Source of the DNA: an uncultured Poribacteria bacterium
GTDB lineage: Bacteria > Poribacteria > WGA-4E > PCPOR2b
Length of the DNA: 64,000 nt
NCBI GenBank assembly: GCA_958296125.1
Contig: OY282444.1
Coordinates: forward strand, 4,373,623 to 4,437,622
Direction: 5' to 3'
A model generated the notes under the pieces. The model did not search any database, had not been told where the DNA came from, and saw nothing but the letters and a program-made list of their open reading frames with translations. Of this stretch, positions 19,344 through 29,694 are shown piece by piece; position 1 is the stretch's first letter, and the number at the start of each line of letters is the position of its first letter. The translations under genes and the position numbers were made by a program.

Positions 19344-20234
19344 TCATGTAATCTGATCCAACTCCTGACGTAACGATGATGGCAGCGACTCCATTTCCGA
19401 CGCTTGGGCGACATCCGCTAGTTCAGCGGTATTGGCTGCACCGCTGGAAACTGTCGTTACCCTCGGATCGGTGAGGATATATTGGAAAGCATTCTGCGCG
19501 AGTGTTCCCGGTAAGTCCTGAAGTCGTTCGAGGATGCGTTGGACGCGCTTCTGTTCCACTTCATCGGCTATCCCCGCAACCGCCTGCAGCCGCCGGGGTG
19601 CGTCGGCGAACAAGCCACCCGCCAAGGGTGTGGCGACAACAATTCCCATGTTGTGAGCAGCTGCCGATGGAATAACCGTTTTCGCTGCCCTTTGTGAGCA
19701 GGGGTGATAGTCATGGTATACCAACATCGTGTCAAATTCCCCGGTGTCCGCGAGTTTTGCCAAGAGCGGGATGGCTCTGCCCGTGATCCCAATTTTTTCA
19801 CAAAGCCCACGTTTCTGTGCTTCCCTCAAGCCCTCAAGTGTTCCTCCCGGTTCCGTGATTCGTTCCCACCCCGCCATGTTGACTTCATGAATCTGTGCCG
19901 TTGCCAATTTGGGGAGGCGCATTCGCTGCAGACTCCGTTCAATACTCCAAAGGACCCTGTCTCCGCGATAATCAAAGTTTGGGGGATCATAACCGACTTT
20001 GGTGGCGACATAAAAGTGATCCGCTACACCTTCCAGAGCACCTCCCAACAGTTCCTCGCTTTTACCGTAAAGCGGGGCGGTGTCAATGTAATTAATCCCA
20101 AATTCGAGTGCGCGCCTCACCACTTCGTTGGTCCGTTCTTGGGCATGTTCGGGGTCATTTCCCATCAGGTAAGCTCCGCCGAGACTGACTTCGCTGATCT
20201 GCCAACCTGTGCTTCCCATCGTTCGATATTTCAT
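19344..20234 (-). CDS. Aldo/keto reductase
   Basis: 296 residues. The catalytic tetrad is visible: Asp51 and Tyr56 in NYIDTAPLYGKSEE, Lys79 in VATKVGYD, His116 in ATAQIHEVN. NAD(P)H-dependent carbonyl reduction or sugar-alcohol oxidation; similar to L-fucose/galactose dehydrogenase-like members. The ribosome-binding site is weak. Neighbours are MR/MLE and amidohydrolase genes, a typical mixed sugar-acid catabolic neighbourhood. Confidence 0.87.
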   Translation of the reverse strand: MKYRTMGSTGWQISEVSLGGAYLMGNDPEHAQERTNEVVRRALEFGINYIDTAPLYGKSEELLGGALEGVADHFYVATKVGYDPPNFDYRGDRVLWSIERSLQRMRLPKLATAQIHEVNMAGWERITEPGGTLEGLREAQKRGLCEKIGITGRAIPLLAKLADTGEFDTMLVYHDYHPCSQRAAKTVIPSAAAHNMGIVVATPLAGGLFADAPRRLQAVAGIADEVEQKRVQRILERLQDLPGTLAQNAFQYILTDPRVTTVSSGAANTAELADVAQASEMESLPSSLRQELDQIT

Positions 20235-20353
20235 TTTTCACCGATAGATTTAACCTGCACATTTCCAATTAAAAGGTTGTGACAGGCCCTTCTGTGGTTC
20301 GGGGCTATCTCCCGTTGATGGCTCTGTCCACGAGGTTAGGGTGTGGGAGGCTG

Positions 20354-21607
20354 TCAATGCTCTAACCGTCGCACGGTATTGCCACCTTGCACAGCGTCAT
20401 AGAGCTCCTTAAACGCAGCACTTCCGTCGTCGGGAACGGTTTCCAGAGAGGAGCCTACTTCGCAAGTGGGCATGGCATCGTTTGGATAGACCGCGTGGAG
20501 CTCCTGCTTGCTGCAACCGTAGTAGGTGGTCTCCCCACTGGCGCGGGCATAGCGATAAACGTGACGGGGTGGGTCCACGAAGGAGTAGTCCACCTTGTAT
20601 TTCTGTATGGCTTCTTGATCAACCTCCACACCGATACCCGGCTTTTCCGGCATACGGTAGAAACCACCGCGCAACTCAATGGGCTCTGTGATGAGTTGGC
20701 TCTCCCAGATGTTCATGCAGGTAATTGCGGGCCACTTGGCTTGGGCACATACGCCACCGAGGTGGGCTGCCCATGTTGTGGTGATGCCGGTGCCGACAAG
20801 TTGCAACCAGAAGGGTTTGTTCGCCTCTTCACAAACGGTTGCCTGTTTCAGCAGACGGTGCGCGCCAGCACAAATAACGAAGCCATCCGCAACGTCCTCG
20901 TGGAGCGTGGTCAGGATGGGCGGGGAGCCGTAGTGCATTGCCACAGGTCGATTGATACGTTGGCGAATCTGTTTGTTTCCGGCGACATCGCCCTGTGGAA
21001 TCGGGGTTTCGATCATGGCGACCTGCTCGTAGTGTTCGAGGGTCTTGAGAAATTCGACGGCATTGGCTGCATTCGCCAAGGTTGCGTTGAAGTCCAGATC
21101 CAGCTTGAACTGCGAGGGCACATCATTGATGATGGCTTCGATGGCTGCGTGTAGGTCGTACCAAGTCCGTGCTTTGAGCTTGGAGGACATATATCCCTGC
21201 TCCGCCGCATCCGCGCATTGTCGCGCCCAATCTTTCGGAGGCATGTCCATCGCCCACCAAGAGAGCGGGCACCACTCTCGCACTTTTGTTCCTAGGAGCC
21301 GATAGGCAGGCGTATTCAACGATTTGCCCACTGCGTCGAAGAGCGCGATTTGCACCCCGGCACCCAAACCGTCCTCCCACAGTAGGTCTCCAGCCTCGCG
21401 TCCCACAATCTGTTCTCCGATGTCATCGGGCACCCTCGCCCAAGTGTAGTTGGGAATGGTCTCACCCCATCCGACCACGCCGTTATCGAGGGTAAGTTTG
21501 CAGATTTGGACAATGTGCCAATGCGGCAGCCAATACTGCATCTGTTCGTTCGTATGTGGCGTGAAGGGAACATCCAAGTAGGTAAGTTCAATGTCGGTGA
21601 TTTTCAT
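20354..21607 (-). CDS. Mandelate racemase/muconate lactonizing (enolase superfamily) enzyme
   Basis: 417 residues. The capping domain begins MKITDIELTYLDVPF. The barrel shows the KxK pair in SSKLKART (143/145), metal ligands around KLDLDFNA (Asp172) and MIETPIP (Glu), and a later ICAGAHRLL strand. Likely a sugar-acid dehydratase or racemase; the substrate is undetermined. The leader AAAGGATGCCACC before the ATG is nearly identical to that of the paralogue at 50963-52228. Confidence 0.88.
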   Translation of the reverse strand: MKITDIELTYLDVPFTPHTNEQMQYWLPHWHIVQICKLTLDNGVVGWGETIPNYTWARVPDDIGEQIVGREAGDLLWEDGLGAGVQIALFDAVGKSLNTPAYRLLGTKVREWCPLSWWAMDMPPKDWARQCADAAEQGYMSSKLKARTWYDLHAAIEAIINDVPSQFKLDLDFNATLANAANAVEFLKTLEHYEQVAMIETPIPQGDVAGNKQIRQRINRPVAMHYGSPPILTTLHEDVADGFVICAGAHRLLKQATVCEEANKPFWLQLVGTGITTTWAAHLGGVCAQAKWPAITCMNIWESQLITEPIELRGGFYRMPEKPGIGVEVDQEAIQKYKVDYSFVDPPRHVYRYARASGETTYYGCSKQELHAVYPNDAMPTCEVGSSLETVPDDGSAAFKELYDAVQGGNTVRRLEH

Positions 21608-21697
21608 GGTGGCATCCTTTCGTTGGGATGTTATGTGCTTGTTTAATGGGCATAACAGATTGGCTCATGCTAAAAAGAAAGCAAAGCCAACAGGATG

Positions 21698-21721
21698 GGC
21701 AACCGCGAGGGTTGCCTCTAC
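21698..21721 (-). repeat. REP-like hairpin, GTAG head
   Basis: On the minus strand GTAG followed by A and the stem GGCAACC-CTCGC-GGTTGCC. It lies in the 201-base gap between the amidohydrolase and the MR/MLE gene. Confidence 0.5.
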
Positions 21722-21808
21722 AGGAATAAATTAATCTAACAGAAACCGCTCGCTGCGTTGAACCTCAATCGGCGAGGAATTTGGAGAATTTTTCTCTCTG
21801 AACTTATC

Positions 21809-22705
21809 TTAACGGTTGAAGAAAAAATCTTCCGCGGTCTTGAAAAGGATCTGTTCTTTGTCCGAATCGCTTAAAAAATCAGCGTGTTCGTTGATGAGCG
21901 CAATTGCCGCAGGGAAATCGGTATATGGGTCGCTCATCACCACGGGCCCTCCGCTGTCGCTTTCCCACATACACCGCTCGGGACCAAAGGTGTCTACAAC
22001 CCGCCGAATCAGCGGCAAGAGATCCAGGTATGGAGCCTGCCCATCCCCCAATGCCTGAAACGGGCCCAGCTTAACCATCACGCGCTTGTGTCTTGCCATA
22101 TCGCAGAGCGTTTTGAGGTCCGCTTCAGGGAAGATACCGTCCCGTATCCTCGCCCCGCAGACATGGTCCAAAATCACAGGGGTTTCAGGGAAACGGGTGC
22201 ACATTCGATCCAAATCCGGCAAATCGTCAAGCCCCATCAGGAAGCTCAATGCGAGGTTGTGCGCTGCCCCCGCTGCGAACATCTGCTCGTAGCCCGGATA
22301 ATCGAGCCACCGCGTAACATCGCCTATCGGCATACGCGCGCTCTTGCCGCCACGGACACGGAAGGCGTAGATGCCCCGACGGGATAGAGCGAGCATGGTC
22401 TTATCCGGACTGGCAAGCGACACATCCGTCACCGCTGGCACAATGCCCGTGCCCACAAAAGTGTCCGGGGCACTGGCGATAAGGTCTATAATGTAACTGT
22501 GGTCTAGACCATACCAAGTCATTTGGACGAGGTTTATCCGGACTTTGCCGACTGAACGACTGTAATCGAAATGATGTGCGGGGGTGAAAGAGGGCAGCCA
22601 CAGGTCGCTTGGGTCGAAACCGGGTGCCAGCGGATAACTTTCAAAGTCGTTTGTCCAAACGTGAATGTGCGCGTCAATGACTCGATCTTGTATGTTTATA
22701 CCCAT
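21809..22705 (-). CDS. Amidohydrolase family 2 (metal-dependent TIM barrel)
   Basis: 298 residues. The HxH metal site is in VIDAHIHVW (His13/His15), a further His in PVILDHVCG and the catalytic Asp in MWESDSGG. The family includes lactonases and decarboxylases such as L-fuconolactonase. Next to an MR/MLE dehydratase and an aldo/keto reductase on the same strand, a lactone-hydrolysing role in a sugar-acid pathway is plausible but inferred. Confidence 0.86.
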   Translation of the reverse strand: MGINIQDRVIDAHIHVWTNDFESYPLAPGFDPSDLWLPSFTPAHHFDYSRSVGKVRINLVQMTWYGLDHSYIIDLIASAPDTFVGTGIVPAVTDVSLASPDKTMLALSRRGIYAFRVRGGKSARMPIGDVTRWLDYPGYEQMFAAGAAHNLALSFLMGLDDLPDLDRMCTRFPETPVILDHVCGARIRDGIFPEADLKTLCDMARHKRVMVKLGPFQALGDGQAPYLDLLPLIRRVVDTFGPERCMWESDSGGPVVMSDPYTDFPAAIALINEHADFLSDSDKEQILFKTAEDFFFNR

Positions 22706-23031
22706 TCGCTTTTCTTCCCCTTTACCTAAAATCCTTTAGGGCTGTATCCCACCGTTAATGGATAAGTATGCTTCTGCTTCATTTGGTGGATGACGCTAAA
22801 ATATCATCGAGGGTTCCGACCTGAAAGCGTCAACTGATTTTGAACCTCTCCCGTTCTAACTCATTTGACCACGTGACGTAAAAAGCGGTTGCACGATTGC
22901 TTAACATGAGCCAAACTGGTATATTTCTTGAGATGTTATCACAAATTCCAGTGGGAAGCCATGAAAAACTTTTGTCCAATGAACGATTTTAGTCCCCCCA
23001 ACACTAAATGGGATAGGAGGACATTATTTCG
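22706..23031. other. Intergenic region before the TonB receptor, nothing specific seen
   Basis: 326 bases between divergent genes. AT-rich in its right half; no clear -35/-10 pair, terminator or repeat could be assigned. It shares the short phrase TTGCTTAACATGAGC with 57842-57856. Confidence 0.4.
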
Positions 23032-25581
23032 ATGAGAATGAGCATGGATGCCAAAATAGAACGGAGGATTTTGATAATAATGAAACATCTCTTGTTGATA
23101 CGGATGGCGAGTTGGTCTCTGTTCTTTGCTTCTCTGCTACTCATTCTCTTACTGCCACTCTCAGCCCTATCCGAAACGGGGACGATTGAAGGCACCGTCT
23201 ATGATGGAAGCACCAACGCCCCGGTAGGCGATGCAGATGTCCATATCCTCGGAACCGATGAACGTCAAACAACCGACATGGAAGGGAAGTTCTGGTTTAT
23301 AGAGATCGCCCCAGGTACCTACAGCATGTTAATAACCCACGAAATGTATAGCCCCCCTACGGAAACCGATATAGAGGTAAGCGCGGGGCATACCACCCAA
23401 GTAAAATTCTACCTCGGCGAGGTGCTCATGCTAGAAGAGGTTATTGTTGAGGGGGAACGGCTCCCACCAACGATTAGCCGAAAGGATATCCGCGGGAGCG
23501 AACTAAGACGCATCCCCGGTGTCGCTAACGATGCCCTCAAAGGGTTGACGACGCTTCCGAGCATCGGTATCCCCAATGATTATTTCGGCATTCTCTATAT
23601 CCGTGGCAGTGAGCCGGGATCGAACCTCTACTATTTTGACCGAACACCCCTTGGCTATCCGTTTCACTGGGGGGGGCTCCTTTCAACTGTCAGTTCGGAG
23701 GTCATTGAGAAAATTGACATCTATGCCGGCGGATATGGCGCGGAATTTGGGTTAGATGCACAGGCAGTGCTAGACATCCACTCGCGCAATAGCCTAGAGG
23801 AACAGCAGAGCGGCAAATTTAACCTGAATGTCCTCTACTCTGAAGGGGTGCTTGAGCGCAGAATTGGGGATGAGGGATACGTGTCTATTGCCGGACGACG
23901 GAGCTACATCGATCTCATTGTTGGACGGTTCATTGATGGACAGTTTCCCTACTTTTCAGATTATCAACTCAAATTTGCCTATCCCCTCGGTGAAAAGCAT
24001 AACCTAACGCTCAACGCCTTTGCTGCGACCGACCATTTCCGCGTTGAGGAAGCGACATCTGTAGAGGTTACGGAAGTTAGGGAAGGCGAGGGAGGTCAAG
24101 TGGAAGCAGAAACACAGACTTTTGAAGAGGCGCGCACCTCTGCCTATTTCAAAAATGGGTTTAACGCGCAAGGCATCCATCTCCGTTCAAATTTCACTGA
24201 AAATCTCACCTCCCAACTCTCGCTGACCCGTTCCTTCAATCTCCTCACTATCGACTTTGAGGCACCCATCGCTGAGTCGTATGAATTCCGTGCGGACGGT
24301 GAGCCTGTGTCTGAAGTAGAATACCTTCACTATGATATAAACATTAAGGTTCCGGTCTACACCCTAAGGGAAGATGTGTCCTACAGGTTAAACCTGCGTC
24401 CTGACGATACTAGGGGTCAAAGTGCCCCCGCCGCATTGGAAACAGGCTTCCTTCTCTCTTTCAGTCCTGCCAACAGTTTCGAGGACAGTAGGATTCCACA
24501 ATTTGAAGAGAGCGGGGACCGTATAGAAACGGTGACCCCAATCGTTGAAGATGGAGAGATAGTAGGAGAAACCGTTGTGGATGAACAGCAACAGGAGTTA
24601 GTCGGTATTGAAGAAAATCACGACGAATTCGGGCACGATTTCCTTCGCGCTGAGGGTTACTTACAGGGGAGATATGACCCGTTGCCCTTTCTATCGGGCG
24701 CGCTGGGCGTTCGGTTGGATTATTTGGACGTGACAGAGCAGCTCTCCATTCAGCCGAGGGGAAGCTTAAGTTTTGCACTGCCGAGCGGTTCCAACCTCCG
24801 GTTCGCGTATGGACATTATGAACAGAGCCCACAACCGTATCAGATCCTATCGGAGAACGGGAATCCTGCATTGGAATCAAGCCTTGCACGGCACTATATC
24901 ATGGAACTAGAACACGAACTTTCATCTCAAACGGAATTCAAATTTGCCACCTATTACAAAGGCATGCAGAAATTGGTCACAGCGGATGAAATTGCGAATT
25001 ATCTGAATCAGGGCACGGCGTATGTTGGCGGGGTCGAAGCGTTCCTGCGACATCGGGTGCCGGATAAATTCTTCGGTTGGATTTCGTATGCCTACACCCA
25101 CGCTGAGCGGCGCGAGGATCCGGGGGATTCCTATCAACCTTACTTCTTTGATAACACCAATATTGTTAGCATTGTCGCCAACTATAACTTCACACCCAGG
25201 TTTGAGATTGGCGCGAAGTGGCAGTATTTGAGTGGAACATCCGAAGTGCCAATCAGCTCGATCGTGCTCATTCAAGATCCACTGACCCGTGGATTGAACC
25301 CGCTTTTGGCGAGTGTTGATGAATCCGTCACGACTGAACTGACCCCGTATCACAAGTTGGATTTTCGGGTGAGTTACAAATTTGACTTTATGGGATTGCA
25401 GGTTGGGGGGTTCCTCGATATTCTGAACCTCTACAATCGGAAAAATACAGTAAAATTCATCTTTACCCCAGGGGACCCGCTGGTCGTCCAAGGTGAAGAA
25501 GTCGAAGTTGAGGACGTTGAAATCTTTGAAGCACAGCAATTCCCGCGTATCCCCTATATTGGTCTAACGGTTGAATTTTGA
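23032..25581 (+). CDS. TonB-dependent outer-membrane receptor with N-terminal carboxypeptidase-regulatory-like domain
   Basis: 849 residues. A signal peptide (hydrophobic SLFFASLLLILLLPLSALS) is followed by a CarboxypepD_reg beta-sandwich (GTIEGTVYDGSTNAPVGDA), a plug domain (YGILYIRGSEPGSNLYY region) and a long barrel ending in aromatic residues IPYIGLTVEF. It imports a large ligand across the outer membrane. ATG 23032 has AGGAGG upstream; ATG 23080 (MKHLLLIRMASW) also has GGAGG and would give a shorter, classical signal peptide. No adjacent transporter; the TonB protein is encoded at 47 kb. Confidence 0.88.
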   Translation: MRMSMDAKIERRILIIMKHLLLIRMASWSLFFASLLLILLLPLSALSETGTIEGTVYDGSTNAPVGDADVHILGTDERQTTDMEGKFWFIEIAPGTYSMLITHEMYSPPTETDIEVSAGHTTQVKFYLGEVLMLEEVIVEGERLPPTISRKDIRGSELRRIPGVANDALKGLTTLPSIGIPNDYFGILYIRGSEPGSNLYYFDRTPLGYPFHWGGLLSTVSSEVIEKIDIYAGGYGAEFGLDAQAVLDIHSRNSLEEQQSGKFNLNVLYSEGVLERRIGDEGYVSIAGRRSYIDLIVGRFIDGQFPYFSDYQLKFAYPLGEKHNLTLNAFAATDHFRVEEATSVEVTEVREGEGGQVEAETQTFEEARTSAYFKNGFNAQGIHLRSNFTENLTSQLSLTRSFNLLTIDFEAPIAESYEFRADGEPVSEVEYLHYDINIKVPVYTLREDVSYRLNLRPDDTRGQSAPAALETGFLLSFSPANSFEDSRIPQFEESGDRIETVTPIVEDGEIVGETVVDEQQQELVGIEENHDEFGHDFLRAEGYLQGRYDPLPFLSGALGVRLDYLDVTEQLSIQPRGSLSFALPSGSNLRFAYGHYEQSPQPYQILSENGNPALESSLARHYIMELEHELSSQTEFKFATYYKGMQKLVTADEIANYLNQGTAYVGGVEAFLRHRVPDKFFGWISYAYTHAERREDPGDSYQPYFFDNTNIVSIVANYNFTPRFEIGAKWQYLSGTSEVPISSIVLIQDPLTRGLNPLLASVDESVTTELTPYHKLDFRVSYKFDFMGLQVGGFLDILNLYNRKNTVKFIFTPGDPLVVQGEEVEVEDVEIFEAQQFPRIPYIGLTVEF

Positions 25582-25666
25582 GGAGTCGCGGTTGAAAGAG
25601 GGCGCGAGGAGGCGGGAAAACGGGATAACATGAACCGCTGAACCAAACGAATTTTGCGGCGTTAAT

Positions 25667-28600
25667 TTAGACCAATGCCGCGCTGCAGATAATTTTTGGA
25701 ACAGCGTCATTCTCAAGTTGAGCATCGCGCTCCCTCGATTCCCGTTCCTCCATGTTATGTTGGTGATAAAGGTCGATTAGATTTTGCAATAATGCGGTTC
25801 CGGTCACACCGTTTCGACGCAGTAAATTGAGTTCTCGATTCACGGCGTTCGTAATTGGCCCGCGGAACACCTTTTCCAACCTGCTGGCTTGAGCAGCGGC
25901 AGCTTCATCTGACGCGTTCGCAAAAATGAGTTGCAATTCCTTGAGCATATACCGTTGTGCTGGCTTCAGGGAAAGTCTGTGCTTGCGTTCCGATTGCAGC
26001 TCTCTGGTTTCTTGAGTGAATAACCGCTTGACACGCATGATGACCGCGTTGTAATCCGTAGGCGACTCGCCCCCGGACAATTCCGGATCGCACTTGATAT
26101 GATTGAGGATGCGGGGGATGTCTCTGGAGATAATATCGCCTGTTTCGTCCACAAGGAACAGTTGTTGATAGCGTCCCGCTTGACAAAACAGATAGGTCCC
26201 TTGTGAGCTTTTTGGCATCGCTGCACGAATCCCGTCTCTCAGATTCGCAATTCGCTCATACTCTGCCGGGTCTTCACGCCGCAGCTGTCTCAGAATTTCT
26301 TCGGCTTCATTGAGATCGATTGCCTTTTCATCTTCGCTTTCTTCAAGTAGGCTCAACTGTTCGCCTTCCCCCTCATAGATGGCATACATCGCTGTTTCGT
26401 TAAGTTGTTCCGATTTATCGAGGATAACCGCGTCCTCGCCAATCGTATCGTGAATCTCTTGGATGCGATGATGGAGGATTTGTCGCAACCCCAAATTTTG
26501 TTCGATGCCAGTTTCTGGCAGAAAGTTGAAGCCGTAAATCACATCGTGCTCGCTACCGATACGGTCAATGCGCCCGAATCGCTGGATCAGCCGCACCGGA
26601 TTCCAGTGGAGGTCGTAGTTAATAATTGTGTCGCCATCCTGTAGGTTGAGCCCCTCTGCCAGCACGTCGGTGGCGACGAGGGTGAACACTTCCGACTCTC
26701 CACGCTGCTGAAATCGGTATTCTGGATTTGCTTTCGGAGCGAAACGCCCCACGGCTCGTTCTTTGCTTTTGTCACCGCTATAGATGACATCAATATCATC
26801 CCGTTTGCCATTGGGGTTAAGATTTTCAAACAGATAACGCGCTGTATCCGCATATTGAGTAAAAATTAGACATTTTCCCTTGTTAAGTGGCGGTTCCGCG
26901 GTTCGTTTTTTGAGGGTTTGCAACTTCGCATCTTGCGCGGCGGTGATTGGTGATACAAGTGCCAACATGGTGCGTAGTAATTGGATGTCATGCTCAATAT
27001 CTGCCCGAAGAGGTTCAATTCTAAAATCCGCAATATCGTATTGTGCTGAAGCCTGCCGCAACGCATCCATCAGGTCCGGTTCCTCCGCGTCGTTGGGGTC
27101 GTAGAGAATCTCTTGCGCTTGGTCACCGGCGGGGACAATGCCACCTTCAAGGGCTTTGAGAAAGCGTTTGTGGACCTCCAACAATCGACGCACCGTCACC
27201 TGAAAAGCGTATACGCTGGACTCAAATCGCTTGAACAGGAGGATCCGCATCAGGCCACGAAGGTTGATTCCTGACCGTTGCAAGTTGGTATAAGGCTCTT
27301 GTTTCTGCTTCGCTTCAATCACGTAGTTCCAAAGTCCATAACGGGCATAGGTTAATTCGCCATTCGATGAGGTGTGTAATTTGCCGCGCGGTTTTCCCAA
27401 ATGTTCCCGCAGCTTAAAGTAAAGCCCCTGATAGGTCTCCTCAATATTATAGGAGATGGTTTCCAAGACACGCTTGGGAAAGAACTGCTTGTTTCCACCG
27501 ACAACGACGTAAGCCTTTCGATGTCCATCAAGGTACTCCTGAAATTGGGACGGATTAACGGGTTGGTCGGTCTCTCCATCGAAACCATACCAGCGCAGGA
27601 TGTGATTGCGGGTGCGTCGGATGAGGATATTCCGCAATAGGTCGGGGAGATTTCTTTCTCGCTTCTCAATCTGGCGAAAATATGTCCGTAGATTAGGCGG
27701 ATCAATTGGCAAATCGGTGGTGTCATGCGGATGAAAGAGCTTCATCTGGTGGTATATGTCCCAAGCGCTCTTGTTGCGTGGTGTCGCTGTGAGAAAACAA
27801 CACCGTTGTCCGGCGGCTAAAAAGGTTTCCAACACTTTGTAGCGTTGCGTGTCGGGGTGGCGGAAGTTATGGCTTTCATCAACTAACACAAAATTTCGGT
27901 CGCGGTATATCACCTCATCAAGAATTGTCAAGCCTCTGTCGTATACCTGCTCGCCCTGTGCCTCGTTACCTAATCGCAAACGCCCCATAGAAAGCACGCG
28001 GGCGTTGAGTTGATAGACCTCATTGTAGCGTTCCCACATTTCGACCAACGTGGCGGGACAGATAATCAGTGGACGTGCCTTTTCCGTCCGTTCAAAATAC
28101 TTGACAATCGCTGCGCCGACGTAGCTTTTGCCGAGACCGACGACATCTGAAACAAAGGCTCCGCCGTAATCCCGAATAATCTGCACCGCCTGTTGGACGG
28201 CAACTTTCTGAAAATCCGCTAACTGTTTGATAATGTCATCTGCCCAGAGTATGTCTGCCTCGTCGCCCCCTTCAAGTCGGTCTTTCACCAACTCATACAG
28301 GGTCTTCATATAAATGTCATAGGGTCTGACGGGGGCCATCGCCCAAGATGATTTCATGACCTCCATCAGGGATTCATCGAAAGCTTGCGCCTCGTCCCAG
28401 AGTTCGTCGAACCAGCGACACAGTTCGGCGTGGTTGGCGTTCCCCTGCACCACAACATTGAGCTCGGTATTGTGGCTTACACCGGATAGGGTGAGGTTGG
28501 ATGACCCGACAACAGCGATGCCGTTTTCGTAACGCCCCGCTCCACCATAATCGAAGATGTAGGCTTTGGCGTGCAGCCGCCCTTTGGTATAGACGCGAGC

Positions 28601-29002
28601 CAGCAGCCGCTTTTCCGCTATCATCTTTGCCAGCGTCTTAATCAATGCCTCACTTTCGTCGGTCTGATCCATCCACTCGACCGACTCTATGATATTCTCT
28701 GCGGTGTCTACCTCCATCTGCTGACGTTCGGTTCGCTTGGGATAAGCCTGCGCTTCGGCAGCTTCTGTGACTTGCTCTAACCTGCGATAGCCCTCGGCCA
28801 GCTGCTCCAACGTCTCACGATTGGTGGTGTTACCGATCAGTAGACGAAGTTCTTTGACGTGCTGCAGCTCTTTTGCAATGCTATGGAATCCCGACAGAAA
28901 AAAGTACCCCACCGCGAATCTCGCCTTTTCAGTGGAGTCGAGGATGAGGTTGATATGGTCAACCAATTTTTCATTGCGGTTGTCGACGATGTCGTGTTGC
29001 AT
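25667..29002 (-). CDS. PLD-like nuclease fused to SNF2-family helicase
   Basis: About 1111 residues from ATG 29002 (GAGG nine bases upstream; an in-frame TTG lies at 29041). The N-terminus carries one HKD phospholipase-D motif: GRLHAKAYIF (His144, Lys146) with GSSNLT. Then SNF2 motor motifs: Walker A VVGLGKSYVG (289-293), DESH box LVDESHNF (375-378), and C-terminal motifs V-VI in VLAEGLNLQDGD and LIQRFGRIDRIGS. Likely an ATP-driven DNA translocase with nuclease activity. It forms the downstream end of the island whose other end is the 1208-aa methyltransferase. Confidence 0.88.
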   Translation of the reverse strand: MQHDIVDNRNEKLVDHINLILDSTEKARFAVGYFFLSGFHSIAKELQHVKELRLLIGNTTNRETLEQLAEGYRRLEQVTEAAEAQAYPKRTERQQMEVDTAENIIESVEWMDQTDESEALIKTLAKMIAEKRLLARVYTKGRLHAKAYIFDYGGAGRYENGIAVVGSSNLTLSGVSHNTELNVVVQGNANHAELCRWFDELWDEAQAFDESLMEVMKSSWAMAPVRPYDIYMKTLYELVKDRLEGGDEADILWADDIIKQLADFQKVAVQQAVQIIRDYGGAFVSDVVGLGKSYVGAAIVKYFERTEKARPLIICPATLVEMWERYNEVYQLNARVLSMGRLRLGNEAQGEQVYDRGLTILDEVIYRDRNFVLVDESHNFRHPDTQRYKVLETFLAAGQRCCFLTATPRNKSAWDIYHQMKLFHPHDTTDLPIDPPNLRTYFRQIEKRERNLPDLLRNILIRRTRNHILRWYGFDGETDQPVNPSQFQEYLDGHRKAYVVVGGNKQFFPKRVLETISYNIEETYQGLYFKLREHLGKPRGKLHTSSNGELTYARYGLWNYVIEAKQKQEPYTNLQRSGINLRGLMRILLFKRFESSVYAFQVTVRRLLEVHKRFLKALEGGIVPAGDQAQEILYDPNDAEEPDLMDALRQASAQYDIADFRIEPLRADIEHDIQLLRTMLALVSPITAAQDAKLQTLKKRTAEPPLNKGKCLIFTQYADTARYLFENLNPNGKRDDIDVIYSGDKSKERAVGRFAPKANPEYRFQQRGESEVFTLVATDVLAEGLNLQDGDTIINYDLHWNPVRLIQRFGRIDRIGSEHDVIYGFNFLPETGIEQNLGLRQILHHRIQEIHDTIGEDAVILDKSEQLNETAMYAIYEGEGEQLSLLEESEDEKAIDLNEAEEILRQLRREDPAEYERIANLRDGIRAAMPKSSQGTYLFCQAGRYQQLFLVDETGDIISRDIPRILNHIKCDPELSGGESPTDYNAVIMRVKRLFTQETRELQSERKHRLSLKPAQRYMLKELQLIFANASDEAAAAQASRLEKVFRGPITNAVNRELNLLRRNGVTGTALLQNLIDLYHQHNMEERESRERDAQLENDAVPKIICSAALV

Positions 29003-29063
29003 GGAGGCAGCCTCTAGCTTCCGAGTGCTTGGAACGCACAATCAGTTGTGGTCCGACAAGCCG

Positions 29064-29531
29064 TTAATTTGCCCAAGCGACCAGTGCTTTATCGGGCGAT
29101 GCAATGTCATTGATAGATGTAAAATAGTAGCGTTCCCATCCGAGACGGGGCAGACCGCTGAAAATCATCAGGTTGAGTGGATATTTATCGCTATCGACAG
29201 CACGTCGGAAGTCGTCTCGAAATAGGAAAGTGGGCTTGCCGAGTGCTATCGCTATCCCTAGCTCAATCATGACCCCTTCATCTGGTGGCACTCCGTTCAC
29301 GACCGCAAAAATAGCGTCCGCGTCGAATACGTCCTGTTTGTTCCGTTGTCCAATTTGATATGCCCAGTCGGAGGATAATCTATCTTGGTTACTGCGTTCA
29401 AACGGCTCCCATACTTCTAATCCAACTGCTTCCAGTGCCTTAACGAGAGCGGGTAATACGGTTTCTCGCTGTTGTTCTGAGAAGCCGTAGGGGTTCGCAA
29501 GGTATATTATCTTTTTTCTATTCATGGTCAT
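29064..29531 (-). CDS. Nucleoside 2-deoxyribosyltransferase-like protein
   Basis: 155 residues. Rossmann-like start KIIYLANPYGFSEQQRE, then DADAIFAVVNGVPPDEG and VMIELGIAIALGKP, the NDT family signature with Asp84 and the candidate nucleophile Glu90. Family members cleave or transfer N-glycosidic bonds of nucleosides. It lies between a TIR gene and the PLD-SNF2 helicase, which suggests a nucleotide-processing part in a defence module rather than salvage. Start either ATG 29531 or 29525; GAGGGA upstream. Confidence 0.82.
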   Translation of the reverse strand: MTMNRKKIIYLANPYGFSEQQRETVLPALVKALEAVGLEVWEPFERSNQDRLSSDWAYQIGQRNKQDVFDADAIFAVVNGVPPDEGVMIELGIAIALGKPTFLFRDDFRRAVDSDKYPLNLMIFSGLPRLGWERYYFTSINDIASPDKALVAWAN

Positions 29532-29694
29532 CGTTTTTACAGTTCCCTCTCTTCTTACAGAGATTTGGCCTCAAAAATTGTTAAGCGTAATTCTTCGCCG
29601 AATCTTTCGTATACAGGGATTTTACCGCTTAACTTCTTACTTTCGTTCAAAATAATACCAACCCCCATCAAAATATCCTCAAACGTCAAATATA